Positions 1 to 8,088 of a DNA stretch of 17,607 nt are shown here, one piece after another. The stretch is from DASXTB01 sp036505615 (GTDB lineage: Bacteria; Acidobacteriota; UBA6911; JACQSX01): the NCBI GenBank assembly GCA_036505615.1, contig DASXTB010000368.1:1-17607 (forward strand), in the 5' to 3' direction. Under the pieces are notes generated by a model, which searched no databases, was not told where the DNA came from, and saw only the letters and a program-made list of their open reading frames with translations. Made by a program: the position numbers and the translations under genes. The first letter of the stretch is position 1, and the number at the start of each line of letters is the position of its first letter.

Positions 1-23
1 TAACGACTGATGCCTCTTCTGCC

Positions 24-44
24 AAGCCCGCGTAACGGGCTTTT
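24..44 (+). terminator. possible intrinsic terminator of a gene ending left of the window
   Basis: AAGCCCG, loop CGTAA, CGGGCTT gives a 7-bp stem followed by a short T run (four Ts, two of them in the stem). It would end transcription from the left on the + strand. The gene it would serve lies outside the window. The T run is short, so it may simply be another palindrome of this repeat cluster. Confidence 0.35.
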
Positions 45-46
45 GT

Positions 47-151
47 CCGCGAAGCGGCGCTATTGGGAGAGACGCCCGGTGGGGCGTCTCCTGCACGATG
101 AAAGATTGTGCGGGAGACGGCCCACCGGCCGTCTCTCCAAAATGTCCAAAC
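47..151 (-). repeat. REP-like three-hairpin element, copy A
   Basis: Read on the minus strand, the unit runs GTTTGGACATTTTGGA, hairpin 1 (GAGACGGCC, loop, GGCCGTCTC), a middle segment with weakly pairing GCAC/GTGC ends around AATCTTTCATC, hairpin 2 (GAGACGCCC, loop, GGGCGTCTC), then AATAGCGCCGCTTCGCGG. Copies C and D at 9450-9553 and 11195-11298 are near-identical in the opposite orientation. Both main stems open with GAGACG, so arms from different hairpins could also pair. The length (about 105 bp) and intergenic position fit a REP/BIME-type dispersed element. Confidence 0.8.
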
Positions 152-312
152 TCCAGCGACCGCGCAAGCGGTCCGGTCAGGTTCACCAGCCATGGATGCC
201 TCCGTCCCAAAGATAACGCTCGTCATACGGAATTTACGAAGAAAGAATGGAGGAAAACTGAAGGAAAAATGGGACTGCTTGCGCGGTCCGATTCCGTGCG
301 GGAAATCGCTGA

Positions 313-350
313 CCGGGGGTGCCTGGCGCTCCGCGCCTGGGCACCCCCGG
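313..350. repeat. long GC-rich two-part hairpin
   Basis: CCGGGGGTGCC at 313-323 pairs perfectly with GGCACCCCCGG at 340-350. Inside it, GGCGC (325-329) and GCGCC (333-337) pair around a TCC triloop. The result is an 11-bp plus 5-bp stem with a small internal bulge. It has no T run and is not a canonical terminator. The TCC triloop also appears in the palindromes that flank copy C. Confidence 0.65.
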
Positions 351-361
351 CTACTGTTATT

Positions 362-475
362 GGTCCGCTTCGCGGACGCCCCGTGGAGCGGCTCCTGCAC
401 GATGAAAGATTGCGCGGGAGACGGCCCCCGGCCGTCTCTCCAAAATGTTCAAACTCCAGGGTCCGCTTCGCGGAC
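362..475 (-). repeat. REP-like element copy B, bracketed by identical palindromes
   Basis: A copy of the three-hairpin element lies at about 374-453 in the same orientation as copy A. Its hairpin 2 is degenerate (GACGCCCCGTGGAGCGGCTCC). The identical 16-mer GGTCCGCTTCGCGGAC occurs at 362-377 and 460-475, one on each side. That 16-mer is itself a palindrome: GTCCGC, TTC loop, GCGGAC. Confidence 0.75.
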
Positions 476-523
476 AGGAGACGGCCCTCAGGCCGTCTCT
501 CCGTTCACAAAATGTAGAAACTC
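476..523 (-). repeat. half-unit of the REP-like element
   Basis: Only hairpin 1 is present (GAGACGGCC, loop TCA, GGCCGTCTC), followed by a diverged version of the conserved end (ACAAAATGTAGAAACTCC in place of CAAAATGTCCAAACTCC). A related 'TAGAAACT' variant of this end recurs near 13270-13287. The half-unit ends about 34 bp beyond the stop codon of the synthetase gene. Confidence 0.6.
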
Positions 524-556
524 CAAGGTCCGTTTCGCGGCGCCGAGGTCGCTTCG

Positions 557-2095
557 CTACTTTTCCAGCATCTCCCGCAAGCGAACTTTGCTCACTTTCC
601 CCATCGAATTGCGTGGCAGGTCCTTCAGGAAAATATAACTGGAGGGATGCTTATAACGCGCCAGTCGCGCCCCAAGAAAATGGGGAAGGTTGATCTTCAG
701 CAACTCCGCTGCCTGGGACGGTCCCAGCGATCTATTCAAATAATCCGAGAGTTCCTCACTGCCGCGGATGAAAGCTACAATTGCCTCGCCTTGCTCCTCG
801 TCGGGCTTCCCCACCACGGCCGCTTCCGCCACTGAAGGTAGTTGCAGCAGAGCGTCTTCAATTTCACGAGCAGAAATCTTGAAGCCGCTGGTCTTCAAGA
901 TGTCCGTCGACTTTCGTCCGATGACAAAGAAATATCCCCCATCGTCCTGATAAGCGACATCGCCTGTGCGAAACCATCCGTCCCCAAGAATGGCGCGGTC
1001 GATTTCCCCACAGTTCCAGTATCCGGCAAATACGTTGGGGCCTCGCACCAGGATTTCACCGATTTCCCCCTGCGGCACCGGATAGCCATTGTCGTCTACC
1101 AGAGATACTTCAATGCCCTGCAGCGGAAAACCTACCGAGCCCGGCTTGCGCTGGCCTCCATAGGGGTTGGAGAGCACCATCAGTGTTTCGGTCATGCCAT
1201 ACCTCTCTAGAATGCTATGGCCAAACACTTCTTGAAAACGGCTGTGCGTGCTTGAAGGCAACGGAGCAGATCCACTGATAAACAAGCGAAACCCCTGGAA
1301 CCGAGCTTGAATCTTCTGTCGATCCAGATTTGCATTCTGCGCTGCCTCCAGGAGCCGATAGTACATAGTGGGCACGCCCATGAAAACGGTGCACCGCTGA
1401 ACGCTGAGCGCTTCCAGCACAACGCTTGCTTCGAAGCTGGGATAAAGCGCTATTTCTGACCCGCTCCAGATCGAGCCCAGAACCGCCACAATCAACCCAT
1501 GAACATGAAACAGTGGCAGCGCCAGCAGCAGCCGGTCCTGTTCGGTCCATTGCCACGTCTTTCGCAGCGCTTCCAGATTGGCGATGACATTTCTATGGAG
1601 CAACATCACACCTTTTGGGCGTCCTGTTGTCCCCGACGTGAAGCAGATGAACGCCAAGTCGTTTGGATCCACGCCGCGGAGCCGCGCGTTTTCTTGCCGA
1701 TCCGCGATCGCCGCCTGCCGGATTTGCTCCTCCAGTTCGTGCCGGACCAGAGAGGGGCACGCCACCGGTGAAAGTGCGGATTCACTGATGATCAGCGATG
1801 GACGGGTCTGCGAAAGCACAAACTGCCATTCCTCCTGAGCAGATCTGGCGTTCAGCGGTACTACCGCGGCGCCTGCCAGATGCGCGGCACATACCGCAAC
1901 CAGCGCAGCAGGGGAAGTTTCCAGCATCACAGCGACGCGGTCTCCCCTGCCCACACCACGTTCCGAAAGCAGTGCGGCCGCCGCCTTTACTTCTTGCACA
2001 AACTCCAAGCGCGACCACTTTTCATACCCAAAACGCAAGAAGGGTGCTTGCGGATTCGCGCTCCATCGCGTGAAGTAGTGACTCTTGATTTCCAC
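557..2095 (-). CDS. acyl-CoA synthetase, malonyl-CoA synthetase-like (MatB/ACSF3 type)
   Basis: This is a 512-residue adenylate-forming enzyme that would activate a carboxylate with ATP and CoA in the cytoplasm. The ATP loop FTSGTTGRPKGVM is at 152-164, followed by ERYGMTET, GWFRTGD, the hinge-type motif GRKSTDILKTSGFKIS and the C-terminal NSMGKVSK, whose Lys500 is the expected catalytic lysine. The stretches FHVHGLIVA, VFMGVPTMYYRLLE and MTETLMVLSNPYGG...PGSVGFPL resemble malonyl-/methylmalonyl-CoA synthetases more than acetyl- or long-chain enzymes. Substrate is inferred, and a medium-chain acyl-CoA ligase is the alternative. The start is GTG at 2095 with only a weak upstream GAG as ribosome-binding site; the N-terminus aligns with the usual start of the family. 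No partner gene is adjacent, and repeats flank its 3' end. Confidence 0.85.
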   Translation of the reverse strand: MEIKSHYFTRWSANPQAPFLRFGYEKWSRLEFVQEVKAAAALLSERGVGRGDRVAVMLETSPAALVAVCAAHLAGAAVVPLNARSAQEEWQFVLSQTRPSLIISESALSPVACPSLVRHELEEQIRQAAIADRQENARLRGVDPNDLAFICFTSGTTGRPKGVMLLHRNVIANLEALRKTWQWTEQDRLLLALPLFHVHGLIVAVLGSIWSGSEIALYPSFEASVVLEALSVQRCTVFMGVPTMYYRLLEAAQNANLDRQKIQARFQGFRLFISGSAPLPSSTHSRFQEVFGHSILERYGMTETLMVLSNPYGGQRKPGSVGFPLQGIEVSLVDDNGYPVPQGEIGEILVRGPNVFAGYWNCGEIDRAILGDGWFRTGDVAYQDDGGYFFVIGRKSTDILKTSGFKISAREIEDALLQLPSVAEAAVVGKPDEEQGEAIVAFIRGSEELSDYLNRSLGPSQAAELLKINLPHFLGARLARYKHPSSYIFLKDLPRNSMGKVSKVRLREMLEK

Positions 2096-2181
2096 CGCTC
2101 AAGTTTACAATCCCTTTGGCCAGAAATTTCACGAATTCAACGAATGCAGGCCCAGTTCCACAAATGCTGGTGCAGGAATTT

Positions 2182-2252
2182 CCTGGGAGCTCACCTATCT
2201 TGCGTGCTCAGGTTCCCATACAGGAAGCACGCTAGAAGCGTGCGCTCCCAGG
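2182..2252. repeat. nested inverted repeat upstream of the cytochrome gene
   Basis: CCTGGGAGC (2182-2190) pairs perfectly with GCTCCCAGG (2244-2252). Inside lies GCACGC, loop TAGAA, GCGTGC (2227-2243). It sits in the divergent gap between the synthetase and the cytochrome c gene, so it could be a dispersed repeat or part of a regulatory region. I see no convincing promoter hexamers. Confidence 0.5.
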
Positions 2253-2317
2253 TTAGGAATCACCTCTTTGCGAAATTCGTGTAATTCGTGGCTAAAAGGG
2301 GTATAAATCTTCCAACA

Positions 2318-5300
2318 ATGAAATTCCGAACCACATTTTTCCTGGCCAGCGCACTTGTCTCATTGATTGCGCTGCGTCTCTTTCCGTCCGCCGGCGCCAA
2401 TGACGTCCGCTTTTCCTTTGGCTTAAAGGTCCCCGACGGCTTCGAAGTGGACCGCGTGGCCGGCCCACCGCTAGTGGAGAGACCCATTGCCGCCAGCTTT
2501 GACGAAGAGGGCCGGCTCTACGTGACCGACTCTTCAGGGTCGAACGACGACGTCGAAAAGCAGGCGCGGGAAAAACCCCACCGCGTTGTTCGTCTCGAGG
2601 ACACAGACGGCGATGGCCGATTCGACAAGAGCATCGTGTTCGCCGACAAAATGGCTTTTCCCGAGGGTGTGATGTGGTTTGACGGATCGCTCTATGTCGC
2701 TGCTCCGCCCAGCATCTGGAAACTGACCGACACCGATGGAGACGGAGTCGCTGACCGGCGCGAAGAATGGTTTCAAGGAAAGACCGTCACTCACTGCGCA
2801 AACGATTTGCACGGGCCTTATCTTGGGCCGGACGGATGGATCTACTGGTGCAAGGGCGCGTTTGCAAAACAAACTTATGAACGCCCAGGCAAGCCGCCAT
2901 TTGTTACGCGCGCATCGCATGTCTTCCGGCGCCGGCCCGATGACTCCTGGGTCGAACCGGTAATGACCGGTGGCATGGACAATCCCGTCGACGTTGTCTT
3001 TACTCCCGGCGGCGAGTGCATTTTAACCTCGACATTCGTGGTCCATCCAGAAGCGGGCCGCCGCGATGGTCTCATCCATGCTGTCTATGGTGGCGTCTAC
3101 GGAAAAGTACATGACGTGATCGACGATCACAAAAAGACAGGCGAACTGTTGCCGGTGATGACGCACCTTGGCCCTGCAGTTCCTTGCGGCCTGACTCGCT
3201 ACGAATCGAACGTTTTCGGCGACCAATACCGCGACAGTCTGTTTGCCACTCTGTTCAACTTGCACAAGGTCACTCGCCACGTGCTCAAACCCAAGGGCTC
3301 AACCTTTACGACCGAAGATATCGATTTTCTGGTTTCCGAGAACCCCGATTTCCATCCCACTGACGTCATTGAGGACGCCGACGGAAGCCTGATCGTGATT
3401 GACACGGGCGGCTGGTACAAAATCTGCTGCCCCAGTTCCCAGTTGGTCAAGCCCGACGTGCTCGGTGCCATCTACCGAGTCCGCAGAAAAGGGGCGCCGC
3501 GCGTTGAAGATCCGCGCGGCCTCAAGCTCGGATGGAGCGCAATGAAACTCGATCAGCTCTCGAGATTACTCGACGACGCCCGGCCGGCGGTGCGAAATCG
3601 AGCAATCGAGACACTTTCAAAGCGAGGTCCCGAAGCCATTGCAGCGCTGGCGACGGTACTGAAAACTTCTGACTCGACGGAGGGGCGCCGCAATGCCGCC
3701 TGGAGCCTCACGCGTATCGGAGGCCCTCAAGCACGCGAGGCTGCGCGGATTGCTCTGGGCGATCGGGACAAGTCGGTGCGTCAAGCGGCTTGCCATTCGG
3801 CCGGCGTCTGGCGCGACGGAGGCGCTCTCCCACAGGTGTTGAATTTGTTGAAGACCGATTCGCCCGATGTTCAGCGCACCGCAGCCGAGGCAGTGGGGCG
3901 CATCGGCGACAGGCAAGCAGTTCCGGCACTACTTGCGGCTGCCGCCGCCTCTTCCGATCGGATTCTCGAGCATTCCTTGATTTACGCTCTGATCGAGATC
4001 GGCGATCCGGCGGCGACAGGTTCCGGCTTGAAAGCCGCTTCCTCGACTACCAGGCGGGCGGCGCTGATCGCTCTGGATCAGATGGATGGCGGTGGGCTGA
4101 AGCCCGAGCAGATCAAACCTTTGCTTGCCTCCAGTGACAGCGTGCTGAATCAAACAGCGTGGTGGATGGTGGCACATCATCCCGAGTGGAGTGGCGCGCT
4201 GGCGGACTTTTTCCGCCGCCGTTTGGCCGACGGAAATATCAGCGCTCGGGAGCGCAAAGAGATGGAACAGCAGCTTGCGCAGTTTGCTCGCGGCGCGGAG
4301 ATTCAAACTCTGCTAGCAGCCACGGCTGGCGGCCCGCTACCAAACCAATCGCGCCTTTCGGCATTGCGAGCCATGGAATATGCTCCATTGAAAGAAATGC
4401 CGCCGGCTTGGGCTGCCAGCCTGGCCCATGTTATGGCCGGCCAAAACCCTGAGCTGATCCATCACGCAGTCACTGCAGCACGCGCCTTGCCGCCCTCCAA
4501 AAATCTTGGGACGGAACTGGGGAATGCACTGCTTCGCGTTGCGGGCAACCGATCACAGCCGGCAGAAGTTCGTCTCGATGCTCTCGCCGCTGTTCCAGGA
4601 GGCCTCCGCAATGTGAGCACGGAACTGTTTGATTTTCTGCGCGCCAATATTGATCCGTCCAACCCGGTGACGATTCGAGGCGCCGCTGCGGATGTGTTCG
4701 CCAGGTCAAAGCTTTCCACAAAACAACTGATGCAGCTAACGGAATCGCTTCAAAATGTGGGCCCGCTGGAGCTTCCAAAACTGCTCGCTGCTTACGAAGA
4801 TGCCAGTGACGAAAAATTGGGACTCAAATTGATAGCGGCACTGGGAGAATCCAAGGCGCGCGCGAGCCTGCGTCCGGATGCGGTGAAAAAAAGCCTGGCG
4901 AAATTCCCGGAAACCGTGCAGCGAGCCGGCGAGGAGCTGCTTGCGTCCCTTTACGCGGACACGGCGCAGCAAAAAGCACGGCTCGAAAAATTGCTACTTG
5001 AACTTCAAGGCGGCGATGTCCGGCGCGGCCAGGTCGTCTTCAACGGCCCCAAGGCTGCATGTTCTTCCTGCCATGCCATCGGCTACCTTGGGGGGAAAGT
5101 GGGCCCGGATCTAACCAAAATCGGACAGATCCGGACAGAGCGCGACCTGCTCGAATCCATTGTCTATCCCAACGCCAGCTTCGTGCGCAGCTACGAGCCG
5201 ATCATCGTGGAGACCAAATCGGGCGAGATTTATAACGGCGTATTGCGAAAGGATGCCAGCGACGAGGTGGTACTGGCCATCGATGCGCAGAACGAGGCCC

Positions 5301-5440
5301 GCATTGCCCGAGCCGACATTGCCGATATGCGGCCGGGGGCGGTATCGATCATGCCTGCCGGCATGGACGAGCAATTGAGCCGGCAGGAGCTGGCCGATCT
5401 GCTGGCATTTCTGAAGCAAACCCGGTCAGGGCCGCGTTAG
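2318..5440 (+). CDS. exported propeller-HEAT-cytochrome c protein (PVC-type heme-binding)
   Basis: About 1040 residues. The N-terminus MKFRTTFFLASALVSLIALRLF is a signal peptide. Roughly residues 30-390 resemble the putative membrane-bound dehydrogenase (beta-propeller) domain of TIGR02604, with repeated DTDGDGxxD-like loops. The middle carries HEAT-like repeats (for example RNAAWSLTRIG, RRAALIALDQM). The C-terminus is a TIGR02603-type cytochrome c domain with CSSCH at 915-919, a single covalent heme site, and MPAGM near the end as candidate distal ligand. The family is presumed to act as a periplasmic electron-transfer oxidoreductase; its substrate is unknown. I chose ATG 2318 over an upstream in-frame GTG at 2288 because the signal peptide begins there and the GTG lies in repeat-like text (ATTCGTGTAATTCGTGGC). 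An AAAAGGGG 17 bases upstream is a poor, distant ribosome site. It is transcribed alone. Confidence 0.88.
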   Translation: MKFRTTFFLASALVSLIALRLFPSAGANDVRFSFGLKVPDGFEVDRVAGPPLVERPIAASFDEEGRLYVTDSSGSNDDVEKQAREKPHRVVRLEDTDGDGRFDKSIVFADKMAFPEGVMWFDGSLYVAAPPSIWKLTDTDGDGVADRREEWFQGKTVTHCANDLHGPYLGPDGWIYWCKGAFAKQTYERPGKPPFVTRASHVFRRRPDDSWVEPVMTGGMDNPVDVVFTPGGECILTSTFVVHPEAGRRDGLIHAVYGGVYGKVHDVIDDHKKTGELLPVMTHLGPAVPCGLTRYESNVFGDQYRDSLFATLFNLHKVTRHVLKPKGSTFTTEDIDFLVSENPDFHPTDVIEDADGSLIVIDTGGWYKICCPSSQLVKPDVLGAIYRVRRKGAPRVEDPRGLKLGWSAMKLDQLSRLLDDARPAVRNRAIETLSKRGPEAIAALATVLKTSDSTEGRRNAAWSLTRIGGPQAREAARIALGDRDKSVRQAACHSAGVWRDGGALPQVLNLLKTDSPDVQRTAAEAVGRIGDRQAVPALLAAAAASSDRILEHSLIYALIEIGDPAATGSGLKAASSTTRRAALIALDQMDGGGLKPEQIKPLLASSDSVLNQTAWWMVAHHPEWSGALADFFRRRLADGNISARERKEMEQQLAQFARGAEIQTLLAATAGGPLPNQSRLSALRAMEYAPLKEMPPAWAASLAHVMAGQNPELIHHAVTAARALPPSKNLGTELGNALLRVAGNRSQPAEVRLDALAAVPGGLRNVSTELFDFLRANIDPSNPVTIRGAAADVFARSKLSTKQLMQLTESLQNVGPLELPKLLAAYEDASDEKLGLKLIAALGESKARASLRPDAVKKSLAKFPETVQRAGEELLASLYADTAQQKARLEKLLLELQGGDVRRGQVVFNGPKAACSSCHAIGYLGGKVGPDLTKIGQIRTERDLLESIVYPNASFVRSYEPIIVETKSGEIYNGVLRKDASDEVVLAIDAQNEARIARADIADMRPGAVSIMPAGMDEQLSRQELADLLAFLKQTRSGPR

Positions 5441-5581
5441 GGAGCGGGAGGGGCTAGTGGTAGAGCGGGGCAGGAGGGCGGGAGAGTGGCGGCGCAGCCG
5501 AAAACGGCCGCGGTCAGTAACGCCGCTTGGCCCTAAGGGGCAGAATCTGTGAAAAAATCGGCGCCGCGAGCGTGAGCGAGC

Positions 5582-5769
5582 TGTGAAAAAATCCATCTGA
5601 TCGTACGGGCGGCCCTGTGTGGCCGCCCGCCGCAACAGTTGACGGATTAGGCACTCAAATTGAACATTCCCGCGGATGCACTTCGGAACGGAGCCAAGAA
5701 AAATCCGATGGATTCTGCAGCGGGCGACCACACAGGGCCGCCCGTACAGATTGAATCAATTTTTTCAAA
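5582..5769. repeat. MITE-like element 1 (full copy)
   Basis: Perfect 20-bp terminal inverted repeats lie at 5603-5622 (GTACGGGCGGCCCTGTGTGG) and 5728-5747. Weaker outer similarity extends to about 5582 and 5769 (TGAAAAAATC on the left, GAAAAAATTGATTC on the right read inverted). The left end folds on itself: GGGCGGCC, CTGTGT, GGCCGCCC at 5607-5628. The 40-bp core at 5667-5706 is identical to 12639-12678 in element 3, and the shared words GACGGATTA and GGATTCTGCA flank it in both. No transposase is encoded. The rest of the 5441-5581 gap holds an extra CTGTGAAAAAATC at 5547-5559 and nothing else I recognise. Confidence 0.8.
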
Positions 5770-5854
5770 CCCAGCGTCCTAGCCATTCCCAGGTCACCGA
5801 CGGCTGATAACTGAACCCGCAATTTTCAAACCCAGCGTCTTAGCCATTCCCAGG
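5762..5854 (-). repeat. duplicated 3' tail of the hydrolase gene
   Basis: The 32 bases at 5823-5854 (last codons and stop of the hydrolase gene) recur at 5762-5793 with one mismatch, 61 bp further downstream. The extra copy still reads EWLGRWV-stop against EWLRRWV-stop in the gene. Sequence between the copies does not match. The extra copy runs directly into the outer end of MITE-like element 1. Confidence 0.85.
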
Positions 5855-7103
5855 CATCGGCCTGCATCTGGAGATTAAACTCGTGCGGGGCGTCGTAAAG
5901 GCGGCAGCGCTGGCGTTCAGGCACGGCAGCCTTGGCGTAGCAGCGCGCGATCTTCTCAAATGCGGCCTTCACTCCATCAGCCGCAAACAGTGAATCTCGG
6001 GAGCCATTGATGATCATCACAGCGCGGGGCGCAATTAGCGCCGCCAGATCCGGCAAATCCAGATAACGATACAGGCCGATCAAATGAAAGGAGAAGCCGA
6101 CGCTGTGGATGACCTGGTTCTTGATTTGCGACGCAAAGGAAGTCATCCAGCCGTCATCTACTGCCGCCTTGATCCGCGGATCAAGAGCGGCCAGAAGGAA
6201 ACTTCGATAACCTCCCACGGAAAGTCCCACGCATCCGAGGCGCTTGCTATCTACTTCGGGGCGTGATGCCAGGTAATCAACCGTCCGCATGTCGTCCCAG
6301 AGAATGATTCCTGGCCAAGTGATGCCTGCCGTAAACAGGCTTCTTGCCACCAGTGGTTCATTTTCCGAAGAGCGCCGGTTGAACGCTCTTACAGCGTCGG
6401 CGCTCATGTTTCGCGGACGGTCGCGATAGGCGGGCGGATCATCATCCAGGATCATGCGCCGCTCGCCCCAGTAAAACATATCAATCGTGATCACAACGTA
6501 ACCCTGCCGGACCAGCTCACTGGCAATGCTTTTTCCGCCGTAGAGCTCCTGCTTGAACGCGATCAGAGCAGGGTGCTCGTTGTCTCCCTCTACTATCTTT
6601 TCCTTTCCCCACAGGTAAAAGCCGCCGTGGCAGTGTAGAGCGACAATGCCCGGCGCAGGGAGCTTTGCCTTCTTGGGTATGAGCACAAATGCGGGAACTC
6701 GCAGGTCGGGGGTGGTCTGGAACGTCAAATATTCTTCGAAGTAGTCACCTCTGTCAGTACGTCGAATCAGTTGTGGTTTGGGAGCAACGGGTGGCGGCTG
6801 ATAAAAGAGATGCTGCAATACCTTGGCTCGCGCTCGTCTCTGCCACTGCTTCAAATCCTTGAATTGGGATCGCAGAAAGGAGAGCTCCAGCGGGGACCGG
6901 GCGGCCTGCTGCTGTATAAAAGGATAGAGACTGCCGACATGGGACCCGGTCGCTGTTTGGGAGACTGTCGCCGCTTGTGAGCCCGAAGGACCTGTATGGA
7001 GGTCGCGCGATGCCTCCGCCAGCACGCCGGTGCCCGCCGCCAGCCACCGGTAAAAATCCCGGCGCGAAATCGATGTCTTTCCTGGTTGTGTACTTTGCAT
7101 CAT
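5826..7103 (-). CDS. Tat-exported alpha/beta hydrolase (esterase, acetyl-xylan-esterase-like)
   Basis: This 425-residue protein has a twin-arginine signal (SISRRDFYRWLAAGTG, Arg14-Arg15), so it should be exported folded. The alpha/beta-hydrolase fold is clear: ALHCHGG oxyanion region, nucleophile elbow GLSVGG with Ser295, acid Asp370 in NGSRDSLF and His407 in DAPHEF. The arrangement resembles bacterial acetyl xylan esterase and dienelactone-hydrolase-like families, so it probably cleaves an ester of a plant-derived or polymeric substrate; the substrate is not shown. Start ATG 7101-7103 has a weak GGCGAG upstream; a second ATG follows at once. It is divergent from the SDR gene with a 136-bp shared upstream gap. 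Its 3' tail is duplicated downstream. Confidence 0.85.
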   Translation of the reverse strand: MMQSTQPGKTSISRRDFYRWLAAGTGVLAEASRDLHTGPSGSQAATVSQTATGSHVGSLYPFIQQQAARSPLELSFLRSQFKDLKQWQRRARAKVLQHLFYQPPPVAPKPQLIRRTDRGDYFEEYLTFQTTPDLRVPAFVLIPKKAKLPAPGIVALHCHGGFYLWGKEKIVEGDNEHPALIAFKQELYGGKSIASELVRQGYVVITIDMFYWGERRMILDDDPPAYRDRPRNMSADAVRAFNRRSSENEPLVARSLFTAGITWPGIILWDDMRTVDYLASRPEVDSKRLGCVGLSVGGYRSFLLAALDPRIKAAVDDGWMTSFASQIKNQVIHSVGFSFHLIGLYRYLDLPDLAALIAPRAVMIINGSRDSLFAADGVKAAFEKIARCYAKAAVPERQRCRLYDAPHEFNLQMQADAWEWLRRWV

Positions 7104-7104
7104 G

Positions 7105-7134
7105 TTTCAACTCGCCTGGTAACCGCGATATAGT
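7105..7134 (+). promoter_or_regulatory. weak candidate promoter for the SDR gene
   Basis: TATAGT at 7129-7134 matches five of six bases of a -10 box. TTTCAA at 7105-7110 is an 18-base-spaced but poor -35 box. It lies in the divergent gap about 105 bp before the SDR start. Offered only as the best hexamer pair by eye. Confidence 0.2.
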
Positions 7135-7239
7135 AATGGGAAATTCTACCTCGAATGTGGCGAATGAGGAACTTAGAGCGCCTTTCAACAATGAGCCGCA
7201 GCTCGAAAGGAAAGCACTGGTCCCGAAAAGGAGGCTGAC

Positions 7240-8043
7240 ATGTCACTGAACGGCAAGCATGCTCTCATTACAGGAAGCTCGCGTGGAATCGGCAGGGGAA
7301 TCGCTCTGACACTGGCAGAGAAGGGTGCTAGAGTCGCTGTCCACTACTACACCAACGAGATGGCGGCTAATGAAACGTTGAAGAAGATGAAAGACAAAGG
7401 CAGCGATGGTTTTGCAGTTCAAGCGGATATTTCACGTCCCGAGGAAGTCAAGAGGATGTTCAAAAAAGTTCAGGGGAAATTCGGCAAGCTGGATATTTTT
7501 ATCAATAATGCCCGTCCCGAGCTGCCCGTTTTTTATCGCCCCCCCATGGAAATTAGCCTGGAACAGTGGGACATGGCGCTGGATTCGCAGGGCAAGGCAT
7601 TCCTCATCGGCGTGCACGAAGCAGCGCGTCTGATGGGGAACGGCGGCAGAATTCTGGCGGTTACTTACGCTCCCAGCGCCCGCACGGGAAGCTGGCAGAA
7701 TTGGATCGCCATGGGTTCGGCGAAAGCTGCGATGGAGTCATTGGTTCGGTATTTCGCTGTTGCGCTTGCAAAACGCGGAATCACGGTCAATGCTGTCAGC
7801 CCCGGTCTTACAGAAGACAGCGTGCTCAATTCATTGCCTGCCGAGGTCCAGGATATGTGTCGAAAGTGGCATGAATCGGGATGGACCCCGATGGGACGCT
7901 TAGGAACACCCGCAGACGTCGGAAGCGCGGTAGCGCTGTTCTGCTCGGATGAGGCCGCTTGGATTACCGGTCAAACAATCGCGGTTGATGGCGGGGCGTC
8001 ATTAATGGATCCAGTATTTCCGCTCGAAATCCAGCGCGGCTAA
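7240..8043 (+). CDS. FabL-like SDR oxidoreductase with altered active site
   Basis: A 267-residue classical-size short-chain dehydrogenase/reductase. TGSSRGIG near residue 11 is the dinucleotide-binding loop and INNA the structural Asn motif. The active-site region, WIAMGSAKAAMESLVRYFAVAL, aligns with the Y-x6-K arrangement of FabI/FabL enoyl-ACP reductases (YTxVGVSKAALEALTRYLAVEL) rather than the Y-x3-K of FabG. Lys162 is kept, but the catalytic Tyr position is Trp155. The C-terminal AWITGQTIAVDGGASL is typical. It may be a fatty-acid-type or polyketide-type enoyl or ketoreductase, or a non-canonical SDR. A strong AGGAGG five bases before ATG 7240 fixes the start. The ceramidase-like gene follows 45 bp downstream and is probably co-transcribed. 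Confidence 0.88.
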   Translation: MSLNGKHALITGSSRGIGRGIALTLAEKGARVAVHYYTNEMAANETLKKMKDKGSDGFAVQADISRPEEVKRMFKKVQGKFGKLDIFINNARPELPVFYRPPMEISLEQWDMALDSQGKAFLIGVHEAARLMGNGGRILAVTYAPSARTGSWQNWIAMGSAKAAMESLVRYFAVALAKRGITVNAVSPGLTEDSVLNSLPAEVQDMCRKWHESGWTPMGRLGTPADVGSAVALFCSDEAAWITGQTIAVDGGASLMDPVFPLEIQRG

Positions 8044-8088
8044 GCCGACTGTCGCCGCTTATGAAAATTTGATTGGCGAGGAAACACC

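Larger units (their letters stand above)
1..556. other. gene-free repeat-rich gap
   Basis: No credible gene is visible here. Overlapping open frames exist on both strands, but they run straight through palindromic repeats and have no family signature. The stretch holds a possible terminator, two copies of the REP-like element, a long GC-rich hairpin and a half-unit of the REP-like element. Between 175 and 300 I see nothing recognisable. Confidence 0.6.

Noticed and set aside
10..693. Overlapping open frames of 68-176 codons in the first 700 bases
   Set aside because: They translate palindromic repeats (recurring PSLQNVQTP-like peptides also arise at other repeat copies), overlap one another and have no ribosome site or family signature.
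2288..2317. Upstream GTG start for the cytochrome c protein
   Set aside because: It would put ten residues before an otherwise clean signal peptide, and the GTG lies in repeat-like text.
5762..5854. attL/attR pair of an integrated element at the hydrolase 3' end
   Set aside because: Only 29 bases separate the copies, there is no integrase, and the gene is not a tRNA; a local duplication is simpler.
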